Assembly: GCA_963663375.1 (NCBI GenBank)
Contig: OY760195.1
Coordinates: 124,001 to 188,000, forward strand
Reading direction: 5' to 3'
DNA from: JAYREN01 sp963663375
GTDB taxonomy: Bacteria > Acidobacteriota > Holophagae > Holophagales > Holophagaceae
Length of the DNA: 64,000 nt
Part shown: piece by piece, positions 8,962-17,352 of the stretch
Layout: the number at the start of each line of letters is the position of its first letter
How positions within the stretch are numbered: the first letter of the stretch is position 1
Notes under the pieces: model-generated
What the model was told of the DNA's origin: nothing
The model's input: only the letters and a program-made list of their open reading frames with translations
The model's database searches: none
Translations under genes and position numbers: made by a program

Positions 8962-10365
8962 CTACCCCATCCTTGAACCCAGGCGTCCCACGGCCTCGGG
9001 GCTCGTGGCTTCCCGGAACTGTTCTTCGGAAAGGATGCCCTCCGCCAAGCCTTGGTCCTTCACGCTCGTGCCTGCTTGCTGGGCGCGCTGAACCAGGGCG
9101 CAAACCCCCTCGTAGCCCAGCAGGGGCAGCAGCGCCGTGGCGGCGGCGGTGCCGTTCTCCACCTGGGCGCGGCAGCGGTCCTCGTCGGCTTCCAGGCCCT
9201 CGATGCAGTGGGTGCGCAGGATGGCGCAGGCCCGAGCCAATAGATCGAGGCTCTCCAGCAGGCTGTGGGCCACCAGGGGCAGGAAGGCGTTGAGTTCCAG
9301 GCAGCCCTGGGAAACGGCGAAGGTGATCGCGTGATCGTGGGCGAGGGCGAGGATCGCGGCCTGGGTGACGGCCTCGGGGATCACAGGGTTCACCTTGCCG
9401 GGCATGATGCTGGAGCCCACCTGGCGGGGCGGCAGCCGCAGTTCGCCTAGGCCCGCCTCGGGGCCGCTGCTCAGCAGGCGCAGATCGCCGCTGATCTTGA
9501 TGAGCGTCGTCGCCAGGGTCTTGAGGAGCCCCGAGACTTCCACGAACACATCGGCGTTCTGTGTGGCCTCCACGAGGTTTTCCGCCCGAGCCAGTCCCAG
9601 GCCCGTGATTTCGCGCAGCTCGTCCACCACGCGAAAGATGTAGTCCCGGGGCGCGGCCAGACCGGTGCCGATGGCCGTGCCCCCGAAGTTGACCACCCGC
9701 AGGCGTTCCTCACTCTTGGCCAGGCGCCAGCGATCCCGGTTGAGGGCCTCGGCATAGGCGCCCATTTCCCGTCCGAGGGTGACGAGCACCGCATCCTGCA
9801 TCTCGGTGCGGCCGACCTTCACGATGTGGGCGAAGGCCTGCTCCTTGGCCTGGAAGGCCTCCTGAAGGCCGAGCACCTGGCGCTCCAGCTCCCGCAGCCC
9901 CCGGATGGCGGCGATACGCAAGGCGGTGGGAAAGGTATCGTTGGTGCTCTGGTGCAGGTTGAGATCGTCCGAGGGAGAAACCCGGTCGTATTGGCCCTGG
10001 TGGAGCCCCAGGAGCTCCAGGGCCCGGTTGGTCAGGACCTCGTTCACCGCCATGTTGGTGCTGGTACCTGCGCCCCCCTGGAGGGCGTCCACGGGAAGGT
10101 CGGAAAGCAGCTGCCCGCTCAGCAACTCCCGGCATGCTCCAGCGATGGCATCCACCTTGGTCGAGTCGGGCAAGTAGCCGAGGGCGTGGTTCACCCGGAG
10201 GGCCGCCAGCTTGACGGCGCCGAAGGCCCGCAGGAGTTCGGGGTGGGTGGGGCGCCCCAGCAGGGGGAAGTTCTCCAGGGCTCGCAGGCCGTGGATGCCA
10301 TGGCGTGCCGTGGAGGGGAGTTCCCGGGCGCCGAGGAGATCGTGTTCGATGCGGGTTTCAGCCAT
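8962..10365 (-). CDS. aspA: Aspartate ammonia-lyase (aspartase)
   Basis: This member of the aspartase/fumarase superfamily converts aspartate to fumarate plus ammonia. The 467 residues carry GGAGTSTNMAVNEV (98-110), HQSTND (138-143), GRTEMQDA (185-192) and the signature GSSIMPGKVNP (317-327) with the catalytic serine loop. Class II fumarase shares these motifs, so fumarase is the main alternative; the TEMQDA segment and the absence of a fumarase-like C-terminus favour aspartase. It lies between hydE/F and hydG. Aspartase genes are, as far as I recall, found beside hyd maturases in other anaerobes, which would fit an ammonia-supply role. Confidence 0.85.
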   Translation of the reverse strand: MAETRIEHDLLGARELPSTARHGIHGLRALENFPLLGRPTHPELLRAFGAVKLAALRVNHALGYLPDSTKVDAIAGACRELLSGQLLSDLPVDALQGGAGTSTNMAVNEVLTNRALELLGLHQGQYDRVSPSDDLNLHQSTNDTFPTALRIAAIRGLRELERQVLGLQEAFQAKEQAFAHIVKVGRTEMQDAVLVTLGREMGAYAEALNRDRWRLAKSEERLRVVNFGGTAIGTGLAAPRDYIFRVVDELREITGLGLARAENLVEATQNADVFVEVSGLLKTLATTLIKISGDLRLLSSGPEAGLGELRLPPRQVGSSIMPGKVNPVIPEAVTQAAILALAHDHAITFAVSQGCLELNAFLPLVAHSLLESLDLLARACAILRTHCIEGLEADEDRCRAQVENGTAAATALLPLLGYEGVCALVQRAQQAGTSVKDQGLAEGILSEEQFREATSPEAVGRLGSRMG

Positions 10366-10528
10366 GGGTAGATGGTGACCTCAAGTGGCGCCCTGGGGCA
10401 AAGCGACATGCGGCCAAGGCCGGAGCGATGTCCCTGGAGCGGCGCCCTTTCCCTTCCGCTCAAAGGAATCTATTGTGAGGGGAACACCCGCAGGAAACTC
10501 AGGTTCAGGACGTGGACGAGGGCGACTC

Positions 10529-11437
10529 ATGGATTCTCAATTCAAGACCTACCTCCAGATCGGTGCCCTCGCCGCCGTGGTGCTCGGCGCCGCGGGATAT
10601 GGGCTGTACCGGGAATCCCAGAAATCCGCCCCCCTGGGGGGCGCCCCCGTGTCCGGAGCCGCGCCCCAGGCTGAAAATGCAACAACGGCCCAGGCCGATG
10701 GGCTCCAGATTGAAACTGTGCCCACGGTGGTTGGCGGTACCACTGGCAATGGGGCTCGGGTCGTCGGGAAGCCGGGGCTGCGCTACGAGTGGGAAATCAA
10801 GGGTGGGCAGCTGGAACTGGGCAGGGATCGGGATGCGATCCAGTGGACGGCGGATCTCTCGGGCGAGGTGATCCTCACTTGTCGGGGCTTTGATCCCTAC
10901 GGCTCGGTCCTCCTGGCCTCCAAGAGGGTTCCCATCACATCACTGCCCAGAATTGCGGACTTCACCGTGGTGCCTGCGGTCATCACCCAGGGGCAGACGG
11001 CCAGGCTGGGATGGAACGTGCGGGATTTCACCCGGATGGTGCTGAACCCCGGTGCGCGGGACGTGACCGCCCTGAGCGGCCCTGGGCTGGAGGTGAAGCC
11101 CACGGAAACCACCGTCTACGTGCTTACCGCCACGGACCCGAAGGGCGAAGTCGTCACCGGGGAAGTGACCCTCAAGGTTGTGCCGCCGCCCCAGATCACT
11201 GCCTTGCGGGCGGAAGCCAAGGCTGGAACCGGCGATGCCTTCACGGTGATCGGGGAGTTCAATGGCGCCAAGGCGGAACTCAAGACGGGCTCCGAGGTCA
11301 TCGCTAGCGGCGAGACCAGCCCGCTCCGGGCCGATGTCTCGGGAGTGAAGGCGGGCTTCACTGTCACGCTGGTGGTTTCCAACGAGGCCGGGGCGACCGT
11401 TACCGGCACCTTGCCCTTCGCCCTCAAGAAGCCTTGA
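10529..11437 (+). CDS. Membrane-anchored or exported protein with Ig/PKD-like beta domains, unknown function
   Basis: I do not recognise a named family. The 302-residue product has an N-terminal hydrophobic helix (YLQIGALAAVVLGAAGYGLY) that acts as a signal anchor, a low-complexity linker, then beta-rich repeats resembling bacterial Ig/PKD modules. Examples are YEWEIKGGQLE, a second unit with FTVVPAVITQGQTARLGW and a third with PPPQITALRAEAKAG. The start is set by a purine-rich GACGAGGG upstream of the ATG; an earlier in-frame start exists but reads through non-coding-looking DNA. It is divergent from aspartase and followed by a strong hairpin. Confidence 0.75.
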   Translation: MDSQFKTYLQIGALAAVVLGAAGYGLYRESQKSAPLGGAPVSGAAPQAENATTAQADGLQIETVPTVVGGTTGNGARVVGKPGLRYEWEIKGGQLELGRDRDAIQWTADLSGEVILTCRGFDPYGSVLLASKRVPITSLPRIADFTVVPAVITQGQTARLGWNVRDFTRMVLNPGARDVTALSGPGLEVKPTETTVYVLTATDPKGEVVTGEVTLKVVPPPQITALRAEAKAGTGDAFTVIGEFNGAKAELKTGSEVIASGETSPLRADVSGVKAGFTVTLVVSNEAGATVTGTLPFALKKP

Positions 11438-11441
11438 GTGG

Positions 11442-11474
11442 GCATGGTGTTTGGGCTCGGCCCGAACACCATGC
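11442..11474. terminator. Hairpin between convergent genes (bidirectional terminator candidate)
   Basis: A 14-bp stem (GCATGGTGTTTGGG pairing with CCCGAACACCATGC, one G-T pair) encloses a 5-nt loop right after the stop of the Ig-like gene and before the hydG stop on the other strand. There is no long T-run, so intrinsic termination is probable but not certain. Confidence 0.6.
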
Positions 11475-11534
11475 GGGGGAGCACGAGGGGGGACATCGCG
11501 ACCACAGGGAGCAGGCGGTCCCCCTTCGTTCATA

Positions 11535-12926
11535 TCAGCAGAAGACGTCGCGCTTGCCGCCCTGGACCTGGGCAACCATGCCCTGGGTGTGGTCGCGCAG
11601 GGGCTTGGGCATCTCCTCCAGGGTCTTGCCGATGACCTTCCAGCCGATGTCGATGGTCGCGGGGCTGGCGTAGTCCTCCAGGAATTCCACGAAGGTGCTC
11701 ACGGCGTTGGGCTGGCAGTGGGTCTTGATGTCGCCGGGCTTGGCCATGTCCATGAAGTCGGCGCCCACCCGGCCCAGGCGGTAGCAGCCGGTGCAGAAGC
11801 TGGGCATGAATCCGTGTTCGGCCAGATCGCGCACCACCTCGTCCAGGCTGCGGTGGTCCCCCAGGCTGAACTGGGCATCGTGCTCGGTCTCGTTGCCGTA
11901 GCCGCCGGGATTCGTGCGGCTGCCCGCGCTGATCTGACTGACGCCCAGCTCCAGGCATTCCCCGCGGATCTCCGAGCGCTCCCGGGTGCTCAGGATGATG
12001 CCGGTGTAGGGCACGGCCAGGCGCAGGATGGCGATGATCTTCTTGAAGTCCACATCGCTCACCGCATGGGGCGGGTTCTCGGAGATCTCGCTGCCCTCCG
12101 CGGGCTCGATGCGGGGGATGCTGATGGTGTGGGGGCCGCAGCCGAAGCGCTGCTCCAGGTGGTTGGCGTGCTGCATGAGGGCCAGCACCTCGAAGCGCCA
12201 GTCGTAGAGGCCGAAGAGGACTCCGATGCCCACATCGTCGATGCCGCCTTCCATGGCGCGGTCCATGCACTCCACGCGCCACTCGAAATTCCGCTTCTTG
12301 CCACCCAGGTGCACCTGCTCGTAGGTGGGCTTGTGGTAGGTCTCCTGGAAGGTGATGTAGGTGCCGATTTCCGCAGCCTTCAGGCGCCGGAAATCCTCCA
12401 CGGAAAGGGGCGCGATCTCGACATTGATGCGACGGATCTCGCCCTTGCCTTCCTTGGTGGCGTAGATGGTGCGGATGGAGTCGAGGACGTAATCCAGCCC
12501 TTCCTTGGGGTAGGCTTCGCCCGTGAGCAGCACGATGCGCTTCTGGCCAGTGCGGATCATGGCGCGGGTTTCCTCTGCGATCTCCGCCTGGCTCAGGTTC
12601 CGTCGCACCAGGCTCTTGTTGGAGGCCCGGAAGGCGCAGTAGGTGCATTCGTTGTTGCAGAGGTTGGAGGCATACAGGGGGGCGAAGAGCACGATGCGGT
12701 TGCCGTAGATCTCCTCTTTCACCTTCTTGGCCGTGTGGAAGAGTTCGTCCAGCAGATCGGGCTCGGTGACATCCATGAGGTGGGAGACATCCTCCATGCT
12801 CAGGCCCTTCATCTGCGAAGCCTTGGTGAGAATGTCGCGCACCTGCTTGGAATCGTGCCCGCAGGCGGTTTCCAGTGTTCGCTGGATGGCGGCTTCGTCC
12901 ACCTGGAAGGCCGTGGTGATGGTCAT
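11535..12926 (-). CDS. hydG: [FeFe]-hydrogenase maturation radical SAM tyrosine lyase HydG
   Basis: HydG cleaves tyrosine to supply the CO and CN ligands of the H-cluster. The radical-SAM motif CNNECTYC gives C90, C94 and C97. The C-terminal auxiliary cluster motif is present with exact family spacing: C378-x2-C381-x22-C404. ThiH lacks that second motif, which excludes it. At 463 residues the length is normal. The gene stands alone, convergent with the Ig-like gene and divergent from a flavoprotein operon, about 7 kb from hydF and hydE, so maturase expression uses at least two promoters. Confidence 0.95.
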   Translation of the reverse strand: MTITTAFQVDEAAIQRTLETACGHDSKQVRDILTKASQMKGLSMEDVSHLMDVTEPDLLDELFHTAKKVKEEIYGNRIVLFAPLYASNLCNNECTYCAFRASNKSLVRRNLSQAEIAEETRAMIRTGQKRIVLLTGEAYPKEGLDYVLDSIRTIYATKEGKGEIRRINVEIAPLSVEDFRRLKAAEIGTYITFQETYHKPTYEQVHLGGKKRNFEWRVECMDRAMEGGIDDVGIGVLFGLYDWRFEVLALMQHANHLEQRFGCGPHTISIPRIEPAEGSEISENPPHAVSDVDFKKIIAILRLAVPYTGIILSTRERSEIRGECLELGVSQISAGSRTNPGGYGNETEHDAQFSLGDHRSLDEVVRDLAEHGFMPSFCTGCYRLGRVGADFMDMAKPGDIKTHCQPNAVSTFVEFLEDYASPATIDIGWKVIGKTLEEMPKPLRDHTQGMVAQVQGGKRDVFC

Positions 12927-13068
12927 GTGGTCTCCTTGACGAATCCTGAGAATCCGTCTCTAGAAGTATACGCGGCGGGGAACGGTGTTTCAGGAGTCAA
13001 CGATCCGAAACCCTCGCTCACGGTTTTCATCATGCCACTTTGGATTGGCGCGCCTCCTTGGTGGTTCC

Positions 13069-13082
13069 GTGATCTTGCTCAC
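13069..13082. promoter_or_regulatory. CRP/FNR-type palindrome in the hydG upstream region
   Basis: GTGATCTTGCTCAC contains GTGA-N6-TCAC, the core of a CRP-class operator. It lies about 145 bp upstream of hydG and 125 bp upstream of the divergent flavoprotein gene, inside a 279-bp intergenic region that otherwise shows no gene. Chance occurrence is possible; no promoter elements were matched to it. Confidence 0.35.
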
Positions 13083-13205
13083 GATCCATCCAGCGCGGGT
13101 CGGCCTGGTGGTTCAATAATTCCGCGCCCCATCGCATTACGAGGGAGGCGGCTCTTTGCGGCCAGAACCATACCTATTTCGGTCCCCGTACCGAGGAGTG
13201 CCCGC

Positions 13206-15341
13206 ATGTCCGATTTTCGCATCCAGCAGCATCCCATCCTGGCCACGCCGGGCGAGGCCACCGTGCCCTTCACGTGGCTGGGCAAGGCCATGACGGCCCG
13301 GGAAGGCGAGGTCATCGCCTCGGCCCTCTTCGCCAACGGGGTGAGGGTCTTTGGCCACCACCACAAGGATGGTTCGCCTCAGGGCATCTTCTGCGCCAAT
13401 GGCCAGTGCGCTCAGTGCTCCGTAGTGGCTGATGGACTCTCCGTGAAGTCCTGCATGGTGGCCGTGAAGCCCGGCATGAAGGTGGAACCCCTGGATGCCC
13501 GCGCCACGCTGCCCGAGGTGCCGGGTGCCCTGGACTTCCACGAAATCGAAACCGTGGAAACGGAAGTGCTCATCCTGGGCGGCGGTCCGGCGGGCCTCTC
13601 GGCGGCCATCGAACTGGCCAAGGCGGGCGTGGGTGTGATCCTGGTGGACGACAAGGCGGCCCTGGGCGGCAAGCTCGTGCTGCAGACACACAAGTTCTTC
13701 GGCTCCATCGATGCCTGCCACGCGGGCACCCGGGGCATGGACATCGGCCAGAAGCTCGAAGGCATGGCCCGCGGCTACGAGAACGTGCGCATCTGGAACG
13801 AGACCACGGCAATCGCCGTGTTCTCCGATCGTAAGGTGGGCCTGCTGAGACAGGGCCACTACGTGCTGGTGCGACCCCAGATGCTGCTGGTAGCCACAGG
13901 CGCCCGCGAGAAGTCCCTGGTCTTCAAGGGCAATACCCTGCCGGGCGTCTACGGCGCTGGGGCCTTCCAGACCCTGGTAAACCGCGACCTGGTGCGTCCC
14001 ACCGAGCGTCTCTTCGTCATTGGCGGCGGCAACGTGGGCCTCATCGCGGCCTACCATGCGTTGCAGGCGGGCATCCAGGTGGTGGGCCTCGTGGAAGCGG
14101 CGGAGGAATGCGGCGGCTACAAGGTGCACAAGGACAAGCTGGTGCGCATGGGCGTGCCCATCCATACGCGCCACACGGTGGTTTGTGCCAACGGCAAGGA
14201 AGAAGTGGACAGCGTCACCATCGCCAAGCTCGATGACCGCTGGAAGATCATTCCCGGCACCGAGAAGACCTTCCAGTGCGACACCGTGCTGGTGGCCGTG
14301 GGCCTAGAGCCCGTGGACGAGTTCCTGGTGAAGGCCAAGGAATTCGGCCTGCCGGTCTTCGCGGCGGGGGACGCCGAGGAGATCGCGGAAGCCAGCGCCG
14401 CCATGTTCACGGGCAAGATCCGGGGCCTGGAGATCGCCAAGGCCCTGGGCCGCGATGTGGGCGATGTGCCCCCCGAGTGGCACCGCACCGCCGAAGTGCT
14501 GAAGAGCCGCCCCGGCGCCACCATCACAGAAGAGATCCCCGAGGATGAAAAGGGTGTCTTCCCCATCTTCCACTGCAGCCAGGAAATTCCCTGCAATCCC
14601 TGCACATCGATCTGCCCCAAGGGCGCCATCCAGATCGAGGGCAACGACATCCTGGGCCTGCCCATGTTCAACGAGGAGGACTGCATCGCCTGCGAACAGT
14701 GCGTGGCCGTGTGTCCGGGCCTGGCCATCACGCTGGTGGACTTCCGCAAGGCCGACAACTCCGATCCCATCGTGAGCATCCCGTACGAGTTCCCCAACTC
14801 CGCCATCAAGGAGGGTGATGTCGTCACGGTGCTGGACACTCTGGGCACGCCCCTGGGCAATGTGCCGGTGGTGAAGGTGCGCAGCCCCAAGTTCGCGGAT
14901 CACGCCCTGATGGTGAAGGTCCAGGCTCCGGCCTCCATCGCCAAACTCATCGCGGGTATCCGGGTGCAGGAGCCCTGGGTGACAGAGCCCGCCGAGGAGA
15001 AGGCCGAGCGCCTGGATGACGACGAGATCGTGTGCCGTTGCGAACGGGTGACGGCGGGCGAGATCCGCGCTCTGATCCGCAAGGGCGTGCGGGACATGAA
15101 CGAGCTGAAGGCCGCCACCCGCGCGGGCATGGGCGCCTGCGGCGGCAAGACCTGTCCCAGTCTCATCAAGCGCATCTTCCGCGAAGAGGGCGTGCCCGAG
15201 AGCCAGATCACGGACTTCACCAAGCGTCCTGTCTTTATCGAGGTGCCCCTGGGCGCCTTCGCAGGTGTTGTCACCGGCGAAGGGCCGGTCGTGGACGCCC
15301 AGCCCAGCCACGCCGTGAGCGCTTCCCAGGGAGGTCTGTGA
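13206..15341 (+). CDS. Multi-cofactor FAD/iron-sulfur dehydrogenase alpha subunit (sarcosine/proline dehydrogenase type)
   Basis: At 711 residues this protein carries an electron relay. An N-terminal [2Fe-2S] domain has C63, C68, C71 and C83. A FAD/NAD-type fold starts at LGGGPAG (124-130), with a second nucleotide motif FVIGGGNVG. A two-cluster ferredoxin module (about 457-510) has CSQEIPCNPCTSICP and CIACEQCVAVCPG. A BFD-like [2Fe-2S] domain follows from about 608 (VCRCERV, then CGGKTCP). This layout matches alpha subunits of amine/amino-acid dehydrogenases (HcnAB, LhpB, sarcosine oxidase, archaeal PDH1 types). The next gene overlaps its stop and supplies the substrate-oxidising subunit. 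The substrate is unknown. The start follows GAGGAGTG; upstream in-frame sequence is the antisense of hydG. Confidence 0.88.
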   Translation: MSDFRIQQHPILATPGEATVPFTWLGKAMTAREGEVIASALFANGVRVFGHHHKDGSPQGIFCANGQCAQCSVVADGLSVKSCMVAVKPGMKVEPLDARATLPEVPGALDFHEIETVETEVLILGGGPAGLSAAIELAKAGVGVILVDDKAALGGKLVLQTHKFFGSIDACHAGTRGMDIGQKLEGMARGYENVRIWNETTAIAVFSDRKVGLLRQGHYVLVRPQMLLVATGAREKSLVFKGNTLPGVYGAGAFQTLVNRDLVRPTERLFVIGGGNVGLIAAYHALQAGIQVVGLVEAAEECGGYKVHKDKLVRMGVPIHTRHTVVCANGKEEVDSVTIAKLDDRWKIIPGTEKTFQCDTVLVAVGLEPVDEFLVKAKEFGLPVFAAGDAEEIAEASAAMFTGKIRGLEIAKALGRDVGDVPPEWHRTAEVLKSRPGATITEEIPEDEKGVFPIFHCSQEIPCNPCTSICPKGAIQIEGNDILGLPMFNEEDCIACEQCVAVCPGLAITLVDFRKADNSDPIVSIPYEFPNSAIKEGDVVTVLDTLGTPLGNVPVVKVRSPKFADHALMVKVQAPASIAKLIAGIRVQEPWVTEPAEEKAERLDDDEIVCRCERVTAGEIRALIRKGVRDMNELKAATRAGMGACGGKTCPSLIKRIFREEGVPESQITDFTKRPVFIEVPLGAFAGVVTGEGPVVDAQPSHAVSASQGGL

Positions 15342-16498
15342 TGAGCACCGCCGTCTACGATGTCATTGTGGTGGGTGCGGGTTCCGTGGGCATGCCTGCG
15401 GCCATGAAGCTCGCCGAGCAGGGCCTGAAGGTGCTATGCATCGATCAGTTCGCCTCCCCTGGTCAGGGCAGCAACAAGGCCGCCATCGGCGGCCTGCGCG
15501 CCACCCATTCGGCCCCCGCCAAGATCAAGCTCTGCCTGGATTCGCTGAAGACCTTCTCCACCTGGAAGGACACCTACGGCGATGACCTCGAGTGGCGCCA
15601 GGGCGGTTACCTCTTCGTGGCCTATCGCCCCAAGGAGGAAAAGATCCTCAAGGATCTGCTGGTGGTGCAGAAGCGTCACGGCCTCAACATCGACTGGTAC
15701 GACAAGGCCGAGTTGCTGAAGATCGCGCCTGCCCTCAATCCCGATAGCCTCATCGGCGGCACCTTCAGCCCCGAGGATGGCGGGGCCTCGCCCATGCTCA
15801 GCTGCCTGGCCTTCTACCGCCGTGCCCTACAACTGGGTGTGGACTGCCGTTTCAACGAGCGCGTCACCTCCATCATCCGCCGCAAGGGCAAGGTGGTGGG
15901 CGTGCGCACGGACAAGGGCGGTTACGCCACCGAGTGCGTGATCAACGCCGCCGGTCCCTGGGCGCGCCAGCTCGCGCAGGCTGGTGGACTCGATGCGCCC
16001 GTGGTGCCGGATTGCCACGAGGCTGGCATCACCGAGCCCGCGGCCCGCTTCCTGGAGCCCATGGTGGTGGATATTCGTCCCGCCCCCGGCAGCGTGAACT
16101 ACTACTTCCACCAGATCCATCCCGGCCAGGTGGTCTTCTGCATCACGCCGGACCCCGCCATCGTGGGCTCGGACCGCCGCGAGACCAGCGCCTACCTGCC
16201 CATGGTGGCCCGGCGCATGGTGGATCTCATGCCCAAGCTCACCAACCTGAAGGTGCGCCGCACCTGGCGCGGCCTCTACCCCATGACTCCCGATGGCAGC
16301 CCCATCCTCGGTCGCTCGAAGGAATTGGAAGGCTACATCGACGCCATCGGCATGTGCGGCCAGGGCTACATGCTTGGCCCCGGCGTGGGTGCCCTGGTGG
16401 CACGCATGGTCACGGGTCGCCTCCAGGAGGGCGACACTGCCATCCTGGAAGAACTGAGCCCCGAGCGGGTGTTCGGCGGCGTTGAGGCGCTGAAGTAG
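15341..16498 (+). CDS. FAD-dependent amino-acid/amine dehydrogenase beta subunit (DAO family)
   Basis: A 385-residue D-amino-acid-oxidase-fold flavoprotein. The dinucleotide motif VIVVGAGSVGMPAA (about 9-22) opens the chain, NAAGPWARQLA sits mid-protein, and the C-terminal GLYPMTPDGSPILG is typical of DadA/sarcosine oxidase beta/proline dehydrogenase beta. It should oxidise a secondary amine or amino acid and hand electrons to the partner subunit. The ATG overlaps the upstream TGA (TGATG), so the two subunits are translationally coupled. Candidates for substrate are proline, hydroxyproline, sarcosine or an opine; nothing nearby decides. Confidence 0.87.
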   Translation: MSTAVYDVIVVGAGSVGMPAAMKLAEQGLKVLCIDQFASPGQGSNKAAIGGLRATHSAPAKIKLCLDSLKTFSTWKDTYGDDLEWRQGGYLFVAYRPKEEKILKDLLVVQKRHGLNIDWYDKAELLKIAPALNPDSLIGGTFSPEDGGASPMLSCLAFYRRALQLGVDCRFNERVTSIIRRKGKVVGVRTDKGGYATECVINAAGPWARQLAQAGGLDAPVVPDCHEAGITEPAARFLEPMVVDIRPAPGSVNYYFHQIHPGQVVFCITPDPAIVGSDRRETSAYLPMVARRMVDLMPKLTNLKVRRTWRGLYPMTPDGSPILGRSKELEGYIDAIGMCGQGYMLGPGVGALVARMVTGRLQEGDTAILEELSPERVFGGVEALK

Positions 16499-16515
16499 GC
16501 CGCAATCACCCAACA

Positions 16516-16559
16516 ACCGCCGGTTCCGCAGGTCCTTAGGGGTCCACGGAACCGGTGGT
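16516..16559. terminator. Hairpin between convergent genes
   Basis: An imperfect inverted repeat (AACCGCCGGTTCCG with CGGAACCGGTGG) encloses about 18 nt and fills the gap between the flavoprotein stop and the DinB-like stop on the other strand. It is a plausible bidirectional terminator. Confidence 0.55.
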
Positions 16560-16561
16560 AT

Positions 16562-17068
16562 TTACATCTGCTCGTCGGCGCTGGGGCCGTAGATTCCCGG
16601 CAGAGGAACATCGAGCATGCGCAGGTACACGCTGAGTTGGGCGCGGTGGTGGATGAGGTGGCTGAACACGAAACCTCGCAGCACGCCGGCCCTGGGGGCG
16701 CTGAAGAGGGTCTTGGCCCCGGCCTTGAGGGCCCAAGTCTGGCCCAGGCTCGCATCCTCCAGTTTTTCCAGGCTGGCGCGTCCCGCCGCCACGTTGGCAT
16801 CGAAGGCCGCTAACCAGGCTGTCCGAGTCTCCAGCTGTGGGGTCTTCCAGGGCTCCTTCCCCTCGGGCGCCATGTCGAGGACCTCCTGCTCCAGAGTCAT
16901 GGGGATCCAACTGGGGATATTCACGAGATGGCTGAGCAGGGCCTGAAGGTTGAAGGATTTTGGGTGGGGCGTCCAGTCGAGGCGGTCCTCAGGCACCCGC
17001 TCCAGCAGGCGTCGCGTGGTGGCCATCTCGTGGTCGTATTCGGGCAGCAGGTGATCGCGCATGGGCAT
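16562..17068 (-). CDS. DinB-family protein
   Basis: A 168-residue four-helix DinB/YfiT-like protein. The family's metal-binding histidines are recognisable as H near residue 44 (LLSHLVNIPSW) and HLIHHRAQLSVYLR near 135-148. DinB-fold proteins include thiol-dependent S-transferases (bacillithiol and mycothiol types), but many members have no known role. I chose the ATG at 17068, preceded by GAGGAG at good spacing, over longer in-frame starts that read into the neighbouring intergenic DNA. It is divergent from a small gene and convergent with the flavoprotein operon. Confidence 0.82.
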   Translation of the reverse strand: MPMRDHLLPEYDHEMATTRRLLERVPEDRLDWTPHPKSFNLQALLSHLVNIPSWIPMTLEQEVLDMAPEGKEPWKTPQLETRTAWLAAFDANVAAGRASLEKLEDASLGQTWALKAGAKTLFSAPRAGVLRGFVFSHLIHHRAQLSVYLRMLDVPLPGIYGPSADEQM

Positions 17069-17168
17069 GGGAACTCCTCGAGGTTGGGCGATGCTGCCAC
17101 ACCGGTGGGCACCGTTCAAGCGACAAGCGCGTTTCGTGGCGCTACCATGCGGTGTCGCGGAGGACACC

Positions 17169-17339
17169 ATGACCGATGAAGCCAAGACCCTCGCCAACTG
17201 GGCCAAGGAACTGGGGCTCAACGAGAAGAAGCTCAAGGAGGCCGTGAAGCTGCTGGGCCTGGAACCCGACAGCAAGAAGGGCGTGTGCTGCTACTACGGC
17301 AAGGCCTCCGTGGCCAAGGCCCAGAAGGCCATCAAGTAG
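17169..17339 (+). CDS. Small conserved-looking protein, unknown function
   Basis: A 56-residue protein, MTDEAKTLANWAKELG at the start and ending KAQKAIK. It is lysine-rich and helical, with a GVCCYYGKAS segment whose vicinal cysteines stand out. The ATG follows GCGGAGGACACC, a good ribosome-binding site, and codon use is strongly GC3-biased like its neighbours, so it looks like a real gene. I do not recognise the family; a small nucleic-acid-binding helical domain is possible, but that is a guess. Confidence 0.7.
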   Translation: MTDEAKTLANWAKELGLNEKKLKEAVKLLGLEPDSKKGVCCYYGKASVAKAQKAIK

Positions 17340-17352
17340 AAGAGCCCGGCAC

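Noticed and set aside
11451..13205. N-terminal extension of about 585 codons to the flavoprotein
   Set aside because: It is entirely antisense to hydG and ends at a normal ATG with a ribosome-binding site, so the real start is at 13206.
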